Notes: a model not told the origin generated them from the letters alone. Shown: positions 1 to 8,313, counted from the stretch's first letter. The stretch: 36,414 bases of DNA from Flavobacterium sp. (GCA_030591585.1 JAUVAS010000021.1:1-36414), one strand, 5' to 3'. Numbers and translations are program-made.

Positions 1-824
1 TATTTTGACAGCTCTTCTACTAGCGTATAAATATAATCGCCATGAACACCTGTATAATATTTGCTAGCTCTTTTCCCTCTATCTTTACGATCGGCTTCAT
101 CTGGCCATGCTTCCTTAGCTAATTCCCCATTTCTTGCAAACATATTATCAAGATCGTCCATAGAATTTACAAAAAATGCTTCTACATATTCTGTTCTGTC
201 TGTACCCCAAGCATGAGTGTTAGGGTAATAGGCTTTTATCATCTCATTTTTATGGATTACTTTTTCTAAATATCCATCTCGTAATTCTTTAAACTCCTTC
301 CCTGTACCATCTTCAGGAAAAGCAAAATGACTTTTACGAACATACATGATCATGTCATCACCTGGAGCTTCAGTCATAAACTTTGCACCCGACATTGTCG
401 CATAAATTTCATCTGAATGTAACGGAGAGTAATAAGCTTGTTGTTTCTCAAAGAAATCATTTCTTGCCTTTTCATCTGTCCAGGCTTCTTTGGCTAATTC
501 ATCATTTCTATCTCCAGCTTTATCTATATCTTCCCAAGAAGCATACGTTTGAACATAAATGAGTTCAGTGTTATCTGGAGTATAACGATGCATATAATAA
601 GATGCACTCATAACATGCTCATTCTTCTTTGTTACTTTGTCCAAATACTCTTTTTCCACTGCAATCCACTCGTCCAAGTCAAAATCATCATTATCCATGT
701 TCCAATGCATAGTGGTAACGGTAACGTACTCTGGTCTTTTTGGAGCTTCATCTTGTGCAAAAATAGTTGTGTTAAAAAGCAATAGCGTTGCTATTGCGAT
801 AAAATAGTGATTAGTTGTTTTCAT
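1..824 (-). CDS. Exported protein with an internal duplication, cut by window edge
   Basis: This is an open frame on the minus strand from an ATG at 824 (a second in-frame ATG lies at 827) to the window edge. The last visible codon begins TA, so the stop may fall exactly at the edge. About 274 residues are visible. The N-terminus MKTTNHYFIAIATLLLF followed by a small-residue stretch ending FAQ is a signal peptide. The mature part has two similar units, each carrying an aromatic-rich strand, then NDELAKEAW in the first and NGELAKEAW in the second, then a YY(S/T) segment. It is rich in acidic residues. I do not recognise the family. The duplicated unit is compatible with a ferredoxin-like or dimeric alpha/beta-barrel fold, but that is inference. 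The downstream neighbour is outside the window. Confidence 0.8.
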   Translation of the reverse strand, partial: MKTTNHYFIAIATLLLFNTTIFAQDEAPKRPEYVTVTTMHWNMDNDDFDLDEWIAVEKEYLDKVTKKNEHVMSASYYMHRYTPDNTELIYVQTYASWEDIDKAGDRNDELAKEAWTDEKARNDFFEKQQAYYSPLHSDEIYATMSGAKFMTEAPGDDMIMYVRKSHFAFPEDGTGKEFKELRDGYLEKVIHKNEMIKAYYPNTHAWGTDRTEYVEAFFVNSMDDLDNMFARNGELAKEAWPDEADRKDRGKRASKYYTGVHGDYIYTLVEELSK

Positions 825-960
825 CATTAAAAAATTTTAAAGTTAGTATAATGGTTTAATTAAATACTCTTTAAAATTTGAGGCAAAACTTAATTAGATT
901 TGAGGAATCTTTTTTACTCTAAGTTTGGCAATAAAAAAGGATAATAAATATTTTAATAAT

Positions 961-968
961 CAAATATA
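961..968 (-). promoter_or_regulatory. Candidate -7 box TATATTTG
   Basis: The minus strand reads TATATTTG, a perfect match to the Bacteroidota -7 consensus TAnnTTTG. It lies about 140 bases ahead of the ATG at 824. No good TTTG -33 element is seen at the usual distance, so this is a weak call made on one box. Confidence 0.3.
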
Positions 969-1014
969 CAAAAAAAATAATTATAACTCATTATACTTAA
1001 GACTATTAGGTCTT

Positions 1015-1377
1015 TTAATCTAAATTATTTAACTCTTCTTTGAGTTTTTTTGTGAGTCCTTTTACAACTAAATCGTAAGAATGATCTATTAAGTTTAAAA
1101 CTAATTTGTGTGGTAAATTCATTCCGAGTTCAACGGTATTCCAGTGGAGTTTATTCATATGAAAAGCCCCATATATAAGTCCATCATATTCTTCACGCAA
1201 CTCAACAGATCGCTCGGGATCGCATTTTAAATTTATTTTGGCTGGATGATGTTCCAATCCTGAAAGTGCAAACATTTTACCCATTACTTTAAAGACAAGT
1301 GTCTGTTCATCAAATGGAAATGATTCTGTAACTCCTTTTTTTAAAAGACAATGCTTTCTAAAATCTTCTATGTTCAT
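1015..1377 (-). CDS. MmcQ/YjbR family protein
   Basis: The product is 120 residues and resembles the MmcQ/YjbR (CyaY-like fold) family, whose members are small cytosolic proteins, some of them proposed to bind DNA. Family-typical features are the opening MNIEDFRKHCLLKKGVTESFPF, then FKVMGKMFAL, the proline/lysine segment HHPAKINLKCDPE, and the HWNTVEL and LIDHSYDLVV segments near the C-terminus. The length fits the family. The open frame extends three codons upstream to a GTG at 1386, but I chose the ATG at 1377 because the homologous start is there and the GTG falls inside a hairpin (1384-1401). The gene stands alone, convergent with nothing and followed by a gap. The role in the cell is not known. 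Confidence 0.85.
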   Translation of the reverse strand: MNIEDFRKHCLLKKGVTESFPFDEQTLVFKVMGKMFALSGLEHHPAKINLKCDPERSVELREEYDGLIYGAFHMNKLHWNTVELGMNLPHKLVLNLIDHSYDLVVKGLTKKLKEELNNLD

Positions 1378-1383
1378 ATTTAT

Positions 1384-1401
1384 CACCCACGAAAGTGGGT
1401 G
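1384..1401. repeat. REP-like hairpin CACCCAC-GAAA-GTGGGTG
   Basis: A perfect 7-bp stem closes a GAAA tetraloop, ending only six bases ahead of the start codon at 1377. It resembles the short palindromes scattered between genes in many Bacteroidota genomes (recollection, not a search). A degenerate relative lies at about 1411-1432. In the mRNA it would sit over the ribosome-docking region. Confidence 0.6.
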
Positions 1402-1442
1402 TCTTATTTATCCTCTGCGAAGGCAAGGGTCTTTTTATAAAA

Positions 1443-1473
1443 TACCTACAAGGTTTCTAAAACCTTGTAGGTA
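1443..1473. terminator. 14-bp perfect hairpin, possible terminator
   Basis: TACCTACAAGGTTT, a CTA loop, then its exact reverse complement form a 14-bp stem. It lies just downstream of the DUF4230 gene stop (1484) on the minus strand. The T run that follows on that strand is short, and the sequence looks like a dispersed intergenic palindrome, so it may be a REP-type element that also serves as a terminator. Confidence 0.5.
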
Positions 1474-1483
1474 ATAGTTTTAT

Positions 1484-2113
1484 TTAAGAAACTGTTTCTT
1501 TTGATATAGATTTTTTTTGATGATTTTCGGGAAGTTCTAATGAAGAATAATCCAATTTCCAATTAATAGTTTCTGCAAGTTTCTCCATTAATTTAACTGT
1601 TTCTAATGCTTTTGCTGATGCTTCTTCCAAAATCCCACAGCTTGGTATTTTATCTATAATATGTTGTTTAGCTTCTTTATTAATCGCTGTTAAATCTGAA
1701 GATGTTAACGGATTTAGCCACCCTTCTTTTTTATCGTAATACCTAAAATCTGTTTCAACAGAAAGCAATTCAGGTTGCGGAAAATTAGTGATATGAATTA
1801 CTTTATTCTTCGTGTCTGAAGAAAGCTTAATTTTGGTTAGATCAAAGCCTACATGAGCTTTAGCATCAATTAACAGCAATGCTTTTTTCTTTCCAATTAA
1901 TAACTGAAGCCACTTATATTTATCGGCCTCATAATGATAAATTTCAGCAAAATCTGCTTCTACCGTAATGAGCTTACTTACGCTTCGAATGTTTTCCATT
2001 AAAACAACCGATTGTGTATTGATTTTCTCTCTTTTCTGAACGTTTGTGTATCTTGAAAATACAAAATAAGCAAACAACACTCCAACAATTAAACCTAAAA
2101 AAAGTAATTCCAT
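1484..2113 (-). CDS. DUF4230 family membrane-anchored protein
   Basis: The product is 210 residues from the ATG at 2113. The open frame runs upstream to 2224, but that would overlap the cyclase gene, and the 37 extra residues look like untranslated DNA. The N-terminus MELLFLGLIVGVLFAYFVFSR is one transmembrane segment, so the rest is probably periplasmic or faces the envelope. The body (VEADFAEIYHYEADKY, then KKKALLLIDAKAHVGFDLTKI) fits the DUF4230 family, which has no established function. It contains a KKEGWLNPLTSSDL segment and an alpha-helical tail. It follows the cyclase-family gene in the same direction with a 67-base gap and may be co-transcribed with it. Confidence 0.8.
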   Translation of the reverse strand: MELLFLGLIVGVLFAYFVFSRYTNVQKREKINTQSVVLMENIRSVSKLITVEADFAEIYHYEADKYKWLQLLIGKKKALLLIDAKAHVGFDLTKIKLSSDTKNKVIHITNFPQPELLSVETDFRYYDKKEGWLNPLTSSDLTAINKEAKQHIIDKIPSCGILEEASAKALETVKLMEKLAETINWKLDYSSLELPENHQKKSISKETVS

Positions 2114-2180
2114 ATTTATTTCCTGTGAAAACAGAAATCTTGTTAAATTTAGTTTTGTATTAACAAAGATACTATAAAAC

Positions 2181-2927
2181 TTACTGCAATTTATAAATAA
2201 CAGGCTTACTAGGTGATGCATCATTATGAAAAGATGCCATCTGAAGATTCAACAAATAACTGCCATCCTTAACCTCATTATCAACATAAATAAATTCTGT
2301 AATGGTTGCATTTAATCTTGGTGAGGCAGGATAATTCCAAAATGCTTTATGTGCTAATAATTTACCTTCATCTTTTTCTTTATCTACCGAAGGGGTATCA
2401 ATTAACAAATGCTTTACACCCACTTTTCTAATTAAAAGTGCCGCTTTTTCAGTTAAATACACCCAGTTGGTATTAGAATATTTTGTTGTTGTTTTTGAAA
2501 TATCATTCGGAAGTGTCCGTATAATCAATGCTTCGGTAGATTTCCCTTTTAATAATTCTATTAGTTGTTTTTCTGAAATCACCAAATCTGCTCCTTGAAC
2601 TTCTGGTGTTATTGAAATGACTTCAGCTAGAAAGAAAAAGGTTTTCAAAGTTTCGTTTACGGAATAAAACTCGGGTGTAATATGACCAACACATTCGGTG
2701 TGCGTTCCGTGAGCATGTGGATTAAAAATAATATTATTAAAATTAACCGAAGCCCCTTCACTCACCTTTCCAATCCAATCGCCCTCTTTCACAGGTTCGA
2801 TTTTTGGCTTGTTTAAATACCACGCAATCGGGTTATCTTCTGAAGCTTTTAAGGGAATTGAAATATCTATAGGTTTGGATAAATCTACTTTTATATTTTT
2901 ACCATCAATTTTTAATGTTGCAATCAT
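2181..2927 (-). CDS. Cyclase family protein (kynurenine formamidase-like)
   Basis: The 248-residue product belongs to the metal-dependent cyclase/arylformamidase superfamily (Pfam Cyclase), soluble amidohydrolases that include KynB. The diagnostic metal motif is present as HAHGTHTECVGH at residues 71-82, with His71, His73 and His76 as likely ligands; the family's usual HxGTHxD has Glu78 in place of Asp. A second conserved block is LLIDTPSVDKEKDEGKLLAH, followed by FWNYPASPRLNATITEFIYV. The substrate cannot be named; kynurenine formamidase is only one possibility, and no tryptophan-catabolism gene is adjacent. It lies 18 bases downstream of hemW on the same strand. Confidence 0.85.
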   Translation of the reverse strand: MIATLKIDGKNIKVDLSKPIDISIPLKASEDNPIAWYLNKPKIEPVKEGDWIGKVSEGASVNFNNIIFNPHAHGTHTECVGHITPEFYSVNETLKTFFFLAEVISITPEVQGADLVISEKQLIELLKGKSTEALIIRTLPNDISKTTTKYSNTNWVYLTEKAALLIRKVGVKHLLIDTPSVDKEKDEGKLLAHKAFWNYPASPRLNATITEFIYVDNEVKDGSYLLNLQMASFHNDASPSKPVIYKLQ

Positions 2928-2945
2928 CTTTTAAAAGTAATCAAA

Positions 2946-4196
2946 TTAATTAACCCAAAACAAGTTACTGGCTATCCCATCGCTTAAAAACTTACCTTTT
3001 TCTGTGATTCTAAATATTTTGTCTTTACGAGGAGTCCCCTCTTTTTGGGATGACGAAGTAATCTCATTCTTAGAAGCACTTCGTTTAATTTCAAGAGATT
3101 GTTTCGTCGCTTCTACGTCGTTTCTCGTAAAGACAAGCTCTAACAATCCGTCTTTCAAAGGTTTATTAGCTTGTTGCAACAAATAATCTAAATATATTTT
3201 ACCAAAATCCTTTTCCACTTTTTGTAATGAAACTCCCCACATAGTACGCAATCCTGTCATTATATATTCGTTGTATTTATCGGTAACTGAAAGCATTTCT
3301 CTTTCAATTGGCAATTCATTTTTAGCGATACTTTTTATATATTTTGTATTGTTTCTTACATTCCAGCTTCGAGTATTTCCATCAAACGAATGTGCTGAGG
3401 GTCCAATACCTAAATATGGTTTTCCTTGCCAATAGGCAGTGTTATTTTTTGAAAAATAGCCTTCTTTTCCGAAGTTTGAAAACTCATAATTTACAAAGCC
3501 AGCTTTTTTCATGGTCTCCAATAATAGTATATAATGCTGATGTGAAGCCGATTCTTCTACTGGCGGAATTTTACCATTTTTAATAAATTTAGAAAGTGCC
3601 GTTTTAGGCTCTACGGTTAATGCATAACTTGAAATATGAGGCACTCTAAAAGATAAGGCAATGTCTAAATTTTCCTGCCACCGTTTATTACTCATTCCTG
3701 GAATTCCGTAAATTAAGTCTAGGGTAATATTATCAAACTGTTTTGTTGCTTCTTTAACACAATTCTTTGCTTCTTCGGCATTGTGTGCTCGGTTCATGAG
3801 TTGTAAATCTTCTTCGAAGAAAGATTGAATACCGATGCTAAGGCGATTGATACCAATTTTTTTGTATTGATCAAAAAGACCTCTCGACTGCGCTCGAGGA
3901 GACATAAGATCGTCTGGGTTGGCTTCTAAAGTGATTTCGGGAGTTTCAATAACTTCAAAATTACTATAAATGGTATTCATCAACATTTGTAATTCATCCA
4001 TCGTTAATAACGACGGAGTTCCTCCTCCAAAATAAATAGTTTCGATAGGTTGTGTAATTTCCTCTTTACGAAGTTCTATTTCCCTACACAATGTATTTAC
4101 CAATTCGCCTTTTCTTTTTAAGGAAGCCGAAAAATGGAAATCACAGTAATAACATGCTTGTTTACAAAATGGGATATGGATGTAGATTCCTGCCAT
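2946..4196 (-). CDS. hemW: HemW-type radical SAM heme chaperone carrying two in-frame REP insertions
   Basis: The 416-residue cytosolic radical SAM protein has the 4Fe-4S motif CKQACYYC (Cys11, Cys15, Cys18) and GGGTPSLL at about 57-64. It lacks the fourth cysteine that marks true HemN (the residue pair after Cys18 is DF), so it is HemW, a heme-trafficking protein formerly called a HemN homologue. It is about 40 residues longer than usual. Two palindromic DNA elements explain the excess: one encodes SPRAQSRG (residues 99-106) between EANPDDL and GINRLSIGIQSF, the other encodes residues 355-392 just before the ITEKGKFLSDGIA tail of the HemN_C domain. Both keep the frame open. Activity with these inserts is plausible because both fall in loops, but this is inference. 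Confidence 0.92.
   Translation of the reverse strand: MAGIYIHIPFCKQACYYCDFHFSASLKRKGELVNTLCREIELRKEEITQPIETIYFGGGTPSLLTMDELQMLMNTIYSNFEVIETPEITLEANPDDLMSPRAQSRGLFDQYKKIGINRLSIGIQSFFEEDLQLMNRAHNAEEAKNCVKEATKQFDNITLDLIYGIPGMSNKRWQENLDIALSFRVPHISSYALTVEPKTALSKFIKNGKIPPVEESASHQHYILLLETMKKAGFVNYEFSNFGKEGYFSKNNTAYWQGKPYLGIGPSAHSFDGNTRSWNVRNNTKYIKSIAKNELPIEREMLSVTDKYNEYIMTGLRTMWGVSLQKVEKDFGKIYLDYLLQQANKPLKDGLLELVFTRNDVEATKQSLEIKRSASKNEITSSSQKEGTPRKDKIFRITEKGKFLSDGIASNLFWVN
3021..3134. repeat. 114-bp REP/MITE-like palindromic element inside hemW
   Basis: The outer ends GTCTTTACGAG and CTCGTAAAGAC are inverted, and an inner pair, GACGAAGTAATCTC at 3052-3065 and GAGATTGTTTCGTC at 3095-3108, matches at 12 of 14 positions. 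Its 114 bases equal exactly 38 codons, with no stop in the hemW frame. The pattern resembles a family I recall from Bacteroidota genomes with GACGAAGCAATCTC arms, normally intergenic. Confidence 0.8.
3880..3901. repeat. Short REP-like palindrome inside hemW
   Basis: CCTCTCGACTGCGCTCGAGG forms an imperfect hairpin and resembles the CCCTTCGACTCTGTTCAGGG element at 11880-11899. It encodes SPRAQSRG in hemW, with about six residues more than homologous proteins have between EANPDDL and GINR. Confidence 0.65.
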
Positions 4197-4241
4197 ACTG
4201 TTAAAAATTCCTATTTATAAAAATCAAATTCCAGAATTGCT

Positions 4242-4796
4242 TCATTTCTTAACTCTCCCTTCATTTTGTTTTACAAAAGCAGACCAACCTGTGTAGCTTT
4301 TCCCTATTTCAATTCTTCCTGAATTATAAAAATGGCAAACCGCAGCTGCGAGTCCGTCTGTACTATCTAAGTTTTTAGGAAGTGTTTTTAAATTCAACAA
4401 ACTTTGCAACATTCTTGCAACTTGTTCTTTACTGGCATTTCCGTTACCGGTTATTGCCATTTTTATTTTTTTTGGCGCGTATTCTGTAATTGGAATATCT
4501 CTTGATAGCCCTGCTGCCATTGCAACTCCTTGTGCTCTTCCTAGCTTTAACATGGACTGTACATTTTTTCCGAAGAAAGGTGCCTCAATTGCAATTTCAT
4601 CTGGATGAAAAGTATCAATAAGCTCAATTGTTCGTTCAAAAATATGTTTTAAACGAACATAATGATCCTCATATTTTTTAAGTTGAAGCTCATTGAGTTG
4701 TAAAAACTGCATTTGTTTATTTACCACTTTTATAAGTCCGAAACCCATAATAGTGGTTCCAGGATCTATCCCTAATATAATTCTGTCTGAATTCAT
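4242..4796 (-). CDS. ruvC: Holliday junction endonuclease RuvC
   Basis: The 184-residue RuvC resolvase cleaves Holliday junctions in concert with the RuvAB branch-migration motor. The RNase H-like fold shows the first catalytic aspartate in [14 protein letters not shown] (Asp11), the second acid in [19 protein letters not shown] (Glu71), and the C-terminal acids in [16 protein letters not shown] (Asp144 and Asp147). The length matches the family. It starts at the ATG at 4796, only 45 bases from the divergent gene at 4842, so the two starts must share a very compact control region. It lies 45 bases upstream of hemW on the same strand and is probably in the same transcript. Confidence 0.96.
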   Translation of the reverse strand: MNSDRIILGIDPGTTIMGFGLIKVVNKQMQFLQLNELQLKKYEDHYVRLKHIFERTIELIDTFHPDEIAIEAPFFGKNVQSMLKLGRAQGVAMAAGLSRDIPITEYAPKKIKMAITGNGNASKEQVARMLQSLLNLKTLPKNLDSTDGLAAAVCHFYNSGRIEIGKSYTGWSAFVKQNEGRVKK

Positions 4797-4841
4797 TTAA
4801 ATACTATATCAAAAAATAAAGTTTTACTAAATTAGCTTTTT

Positions 4842-5789
4842 ATGACGGTAGTTAATCACAAAGCTAAACAATATCTTCTCATAGCCCTAAAAGTTTTTAT
4901 TTTGGCGGGCACTTTTATATACATCTATCTGAAAATCACTCAAAATGAAGCCGTTGATTTTAAGGAATTTTCAAAATTAATTGTTAGAAAAAATACAAGT
5001 ACAATTTTTACTTTTTTACTTTTAGCTACTGCCAATTGGTTTTTTGAAGTTTTAAAATGGAAAACCATTGTTTCTGAAATTCAAAATATTTCCTTTTTAA
5101 CAGCGATGAAACAAAGCCTTTCCTCATTAACTGTTTCTTTAGCAACCCCCAACAGAATAGGAGAATACGGAGCTAAAGCCTACTTTTTTGAAAAAGAAAA
5201 ACGCAAACGTGTGTTATTACTTACCTTTTACCATAACACTTTTCAGATGGTGGTTACCGTGTTTTTTGGTCTTATTGGATTGGTCATTGTTTTTAAAAAA
5301 TATGACCTCCCAATTGACGCTTCAAAATTAGTTATTGGCTTACTAATCTTAGGAATATTGCTAATTTTAGGGATTGTGTTTAAAAAACAACCTTTGATTT
5401 TTAAAGGTCTTACGTTTTCAAATATCTGGTTGAAATTTAAAAATATTTCAAGCTCAGTAAAAATTAAGGTATTCTTTTATGCAAGCATTCGCTATCTTAT
5501 TTTTTGTTTGTTATTTTATTATTTGTTGCTGTTTTTCGGAGTTTCAATTTCTATTTCGCAAGCAGCTCCATTAATTTTTTCTATGTACTTATTAGTTTCT
5601 GTTGTGCCTACTATTTTTATTTTTGATGTCGTAGTTAGAGGTGGTGTTTCGGTTTGGTTGTTCTCATTAGCAGGAATTTCAGAATTACCCGTTTTAAGTA
5701 CCGTCTTTAGTATGTGGATCCTTAATTTTGTGATTCCTTCAGTAATTGGAGGGTATTATTTACTTACTTATAAACCAGAAGTTGAATGA
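4842..5789 (+). CDS. Lysylphosphatidylglycerol synthase TM-region family membrane protein
   Basis: The product is 315 residues and almost entirely membrane segments, beginning with a helix at about 11-28 and continuing with several more to the end. It matches the LPG_synthase_TM (UPF0104) family: the SLTVSLATPNRIGEYGAKAYFF segment at about 92-113 is the conserved (T/S)P-R-GE-KA motif of that family, and FYHNTFQMVVTVFFGLIGL follows. It lacks the soluble aminoacyl-transferase domain of MprF, so only the membrane, flippase-like half is present. Its stop overlaps the start of the glycosyltransferase gene by four bases (ATGA), which implies translational coupling and a joint role in making or moving an envelope lipid or glycan. 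The substrate is not known. Confidence 0.85.
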   Translation: MTVVNHKAKQYLLIALKVFILAGTFIYIYLKITQNEAVDFKEFSKLIVRKNTSTIFTFLLLATANWFFEVLKWKTIVSEIQNISFLTAMKQSLSSLTVSLATPNRIGEYGAKAYFFEKEKRKRVLLLTFYHNTFQMVVTVFFGLIGLVIVFKKYDLPIDASKLVIGLLILGILLILGIVFKKQPLIFKGLTFSNIWLKFKNISSSVKIKVFFYASIRYLIFCLLFYYLLLFFGVSISISQAAPLIFSMYLLVSVVPTIFIFDVVVRGGVSVWLFSLAGISELPVLSTVFSMWILNFVIPSVIGGYYLLTYKPEVE

Positions 5790-6919
5790 TTTTAATTGGA
5801 GGTATTATACTAGGCATCTATTTGGTTTCAATGGGGTTACTCCTCTTTGGTTATAGGAGAATTAAAGAATTTAAATTCGATGTTTCAGAAAAAAAAACAA
5901 CCCCGCTACAGTCTTTTTCTGTTATTATTCCTTTTCGGAATGAAGCCAAAAATCTTCCCGACTTATTAGCATCTATTTCAAAATTAAAATACCCAAGAGA
6001 GAATTTTGAAGTCATTTTTATAGATGATGAATCTAAGGATGATTCCGTTGAAATTATTTTAAGAAAACTCAATGATAGTAATGTCATTTTTAGAATCATT
6101 AATAACGTCCGTACATCTGCTTCTCCAAAAAAAGATGCCATTTCTGAAGCTATTAAAATTTCGAAATACGAATGGATTATTACTACCGATGCAGATTGTT
6201 TACTTCCAAAAAACTGGTTAGTAGCTTTTGATAATTTTATTTCAAAAAATAATCCGATAATGATTGCTGGACCAGTCAATTATTCTCTGAAAAATGATTT
6301 AATCAACCAATACCAACAATTAGATAATTTTAGTTTACAAACTACAACAGTTGGGGCTTTTGGGTGGAAACACCCGATACTTTGTAACGGAGCAAATCTC
6401 GCTTATAAAAAAGAGGAATTTAATTTAGTTTTAGGGTTTTTAAACAATAATCATATTGCTAGTGGAGATGATATTTTCTTGTTAGAAAAATTTAGAAGCC
6501 AGCACCCGAAAAAAGTTCAGTTTATAAAAAGCCGCGATTCGATTGTACTAACTAAAGCTCAAGGAAGCTGGAAAAACATTATCAATCAGCGTATTCGTTG
6601 GGCTTCAAAAACCTCAAAACAAAAGGGTGTTTTTTCTAAACTTTTAGGATTGGTAGTTTTTTTAAGCAACTTAATGGTTCTTATTGGCTTATTTTTAAGT
6701 GTAATTAATTTAGGTCTCATCTCTTATTTTATTTCATTCTTACTAATTAAAACAATGGTTGATTTTTTAATATTGTACCCAACATCAACGTTTTTTAAGC
6801 GTAAAATCAATGTTCCTTTTTTTTTAATTAATACATTAATCTACCCTATTATTACTATCGTTGTAGTAGTGAAATCTTTACAAGGAAAGTATATTTGGAA
6901 GGGAAGAACTATTAATTAA
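5786..6919 (+). CDS. Family 2 glycosyltransferase, membrane-bound
   Basis: The 377-residue protein has one N-terminal transmembrane helix (about 2-24), a cytosolic GT-A domain and two or three C-terminal helices (about 285-365). Catalytic motifs are visible in order: SVIIPFRNEAKNL (45-57), FIDDESKDDS with the nucleotide-binding DD at 80-81, TTDADC with the DxD-type acids Asp135 and Asp137, SGDDIF with Asp228/Asp229, and QRIRW at 268-272. The last is the QxxRW signature of processive, membrane-embedded GT2 enzymes. Its start overlaps the preceding gene by four bases, so the pair is coupled. It probably transfers sugars to a lipid or glycan acceptor on the inner leaflet. The sugar donor and product cannot be told from sequence. 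Confidence 0.9.
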   Translation: MILIGGIILGIYLVSMGLLLFGYRRIKEFKFDVSEKKTTPLQSFSVIIPFRNEAKNLPDLLASISKLKYPRENFEVIFIDDESKDDSVEIILRKLNDSNVIFRIINNVRTSASPKKDAISEAIKISKYEWIITTDADCLLPKNWLVAFDNFISKNNPIMIAGPVNYSLKNDLINQYQQLDNFSLQTTTVGAFGWKHPILCNGANLAYKKEEFNLVLGFLNNNHIASGDDIFLLEKFRSQHPKKVQFIKSRDSIVLTKAQGSWKNIINQRIRWASKTSKQKGVFSKLLGLVVFLSNLMVLIGLFLSVINLGLISYFISFLLIKTMVDFLILYPTSTFFKRKINVPFFLINTLIYPIITIVVVVKSLQGKYIWKGRTIN

Positions 6920-6958
6920 AAATAAATTTTTTATCTTTATCCAAACCAAATCATAGTT

Positions 6959-7825
6959 ATGAAAAACCTACTTTCATATTTGTTGCTAGCAATTTTACTA
7001 TTTGCAAGCAATTTAATAGCTCAAGAAAATTATACTGTAAACGATGAACAGCTTAGTTTAAAAACTGAAGTTGAGGGCACGATTACACTTTTATGGAATA
7101 CTATAGATGGTGAATACCGCTATTTTATTCAAAAAGAAAACACGATTACTGAATTAAAAAACACCCGTGTTGATAAGACGTATACCGAAGAATACAAGCA
7201 AGTTTTAAAAGAGAACACTAGCGACGCTTCCCTTTCTGTTAAAAAATTAAAATTGACTAACGCGAGTCTTAAACCTTTTTTTATTGAGTATAATTCTTTA
7301 AAAGATGTAAACTATACTGTAGAGGAAAAGTCTATCCAACTTAAATTACGGCTAGGTGCATTTGTTGGAATTACCAATACTATTTATTCAAAAAACCCAA
7401 CCAACCAAATCCTTCCAGCTTTAGGCATCGATTTTGAGATAGTTGATGATTATAAATTAAAAAGACATTCGTTAGTTGTCCAATTTAAACAAACTTTTGA
7501 AAGTTCAGAATACAAATACTCGGCATCAGAATTCTCATTAAATTATCGCTTTAAATTTGTAAAAAAGGAAAAACTCGATGTTTTTATTAATACAAAAATT
7601 GCGGCATACAAGCACGAAGTAATACCAAGTTTAAATGGAGACCTAGAATTGGTTCAAACAACAGCAGATAGTTTTAGTGCTTTATTAAATTTTGGAATAG
7701 GTGCAGATTATGCTTTAGGCAATGGCTACCTTACCTTTTTATATGGAGATATTGTAAGTGTTGTTGAAGGAAGCTATGGAGAATTTCCTGTAGATTTTTC
7801 GCTAGGGTATAAATTAAATCTTTAA
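6959..7825 (+). CDS. Putative outer-membrane beta-barrel protein
   Basis: The product is 288 residues with a clear signal peptide (about residues 1-21, ending LIAQ). The first 120 residues are a soluble segment with YTVNDEQLSLKTEVEGTITL and GEYRYFIQK. The second half alternates polar and hydrophobic residues in strands of 10-12 (for example LKLRLGAFVGIT, SEFSLNYRFKFVKKEKL, FSALLNFGIGADYALG) and ends in VDFSLGYKLNL, as expected for an outer-membrane barrel. I do not recognise a named family. It follows the glycosyltransferase by 39 bases on the same strand and may belong to that operon. Its TAA stop overlaps the stop of the convergent gene within TTAA at 7822-7825. Confidence 0.65.
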   Translation: MKNLLSYLLLAILLFASNLIAQENYTVNDEQLSLKTEVEGTITLLWNTIDGEYRYFIQKENTITELKNTRVDKTYTEEYKQVLKENTSDASLSVKKLKLTNASLKPFFIEYNSLKDVNYTVEEKSIQLKLRLGAFVGITNTIYSKNPTNQILPALGIDFEIVDDYKLKRHSLVVQFKQTFESSEYKYSASEFSLNYRFKFVKKEKLDVFINTKIAAYKHEVIPSLNGDLELVQTTADSFSALLNFGIGADYALGNGYLTFLYGDIVSVVEGSYGEFPVDFSLGYKLNL

Positions 7826-8301
7826 TTCGTTTTAATAACAATAGGCAATTTAAACGTTGTACGTACTGGAATTCCTCTTTTATAGGCGGGTGCTATTGGT
7901 TGTAAGGAATCGATACTTTTAATTATTACGGTTTTTAATAAAGGCAACTCTGCTTGTAATAAGCTATCTAAAGATATTGAGGTAATCGTTAAATTTCCTT
8001 TTTCATTTACTACGAAATCTATTAATACTTCTTCGTTTAAATCGCTAGAAACTATTGTTTTTTCTGAATTAATTGAAGTATACAAATGACTAGACAAGGT
8101 AGTCTCAAAACAAGATTTTGTTTCTTGCTTCCCCGAAACTTGATCACATTCTTTAAAAATTGGGTAACTATCAACATCGTTCCAGTTAATAGATTTTATT
8201 TCTTCTTCCAGAAAAGTTTCCACAGCTATTTTTTCGGTTTCAAAAAACTGGCAAGATGAAAATCCAATAGAAATTAACAATAAAAGGAGTGCGTTTTTCA
8301 T
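7822..8301 (-). CDS. Lipoprotein with a TonB C-terminal-like domain
   Basis: This 159-residue lipoprotein has the lipobox SIGFSSC (Cys17). Its body (DSYPIFKECDQVSGKQETKSCF, with Cys52 and Cys64, then VLIDFVVNEKGNLTITSI and a final FKLPIVIK strand) has the layout of the TonB_C domain found in many Bacteroidota proteins. The M56 protein at the head of the same operon ends in a domain with the same arrangement, so the two may bind similar partners or each other. It is the last gene of the blaI-M56-TPR-thioredoxin operon, 12 bases after the thioredoxin-like gene. It has no proline-rich linker or N-terminal membrane helix of a classical TonB, so energy transduction is unlikely. Confidence 0.7.
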   Translation of the reverse strand: MKNALLLLLISIGFSSCQFFETEKIAVETFLEEEIKSINWNDVDSYPIFKECDQVSGKQETKSCFETTLSSHLYTSINSEKTIVSSDLNEEVLIDFVVNEKGNLTITSISLDSLLQAELPLLKTVIIKSIDSLQPIAPAYKRGIPVRTTFKLPIVIKTN

Positions 8302-8313
8302 TTAAATTATTGC

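Noticed and set aside
549-785. Plus-strand ORF at the left edge
   Set aside because: It is antisense to the minus-strand exported protein, which has a signal peptide and an internal duplication and runs off the window.
2114-2224. Longer start for the DUF4230 gene
   Set aside because: The extra 37 residues overlap the cyclase gene and precede a good membrane-helix start at 2113.
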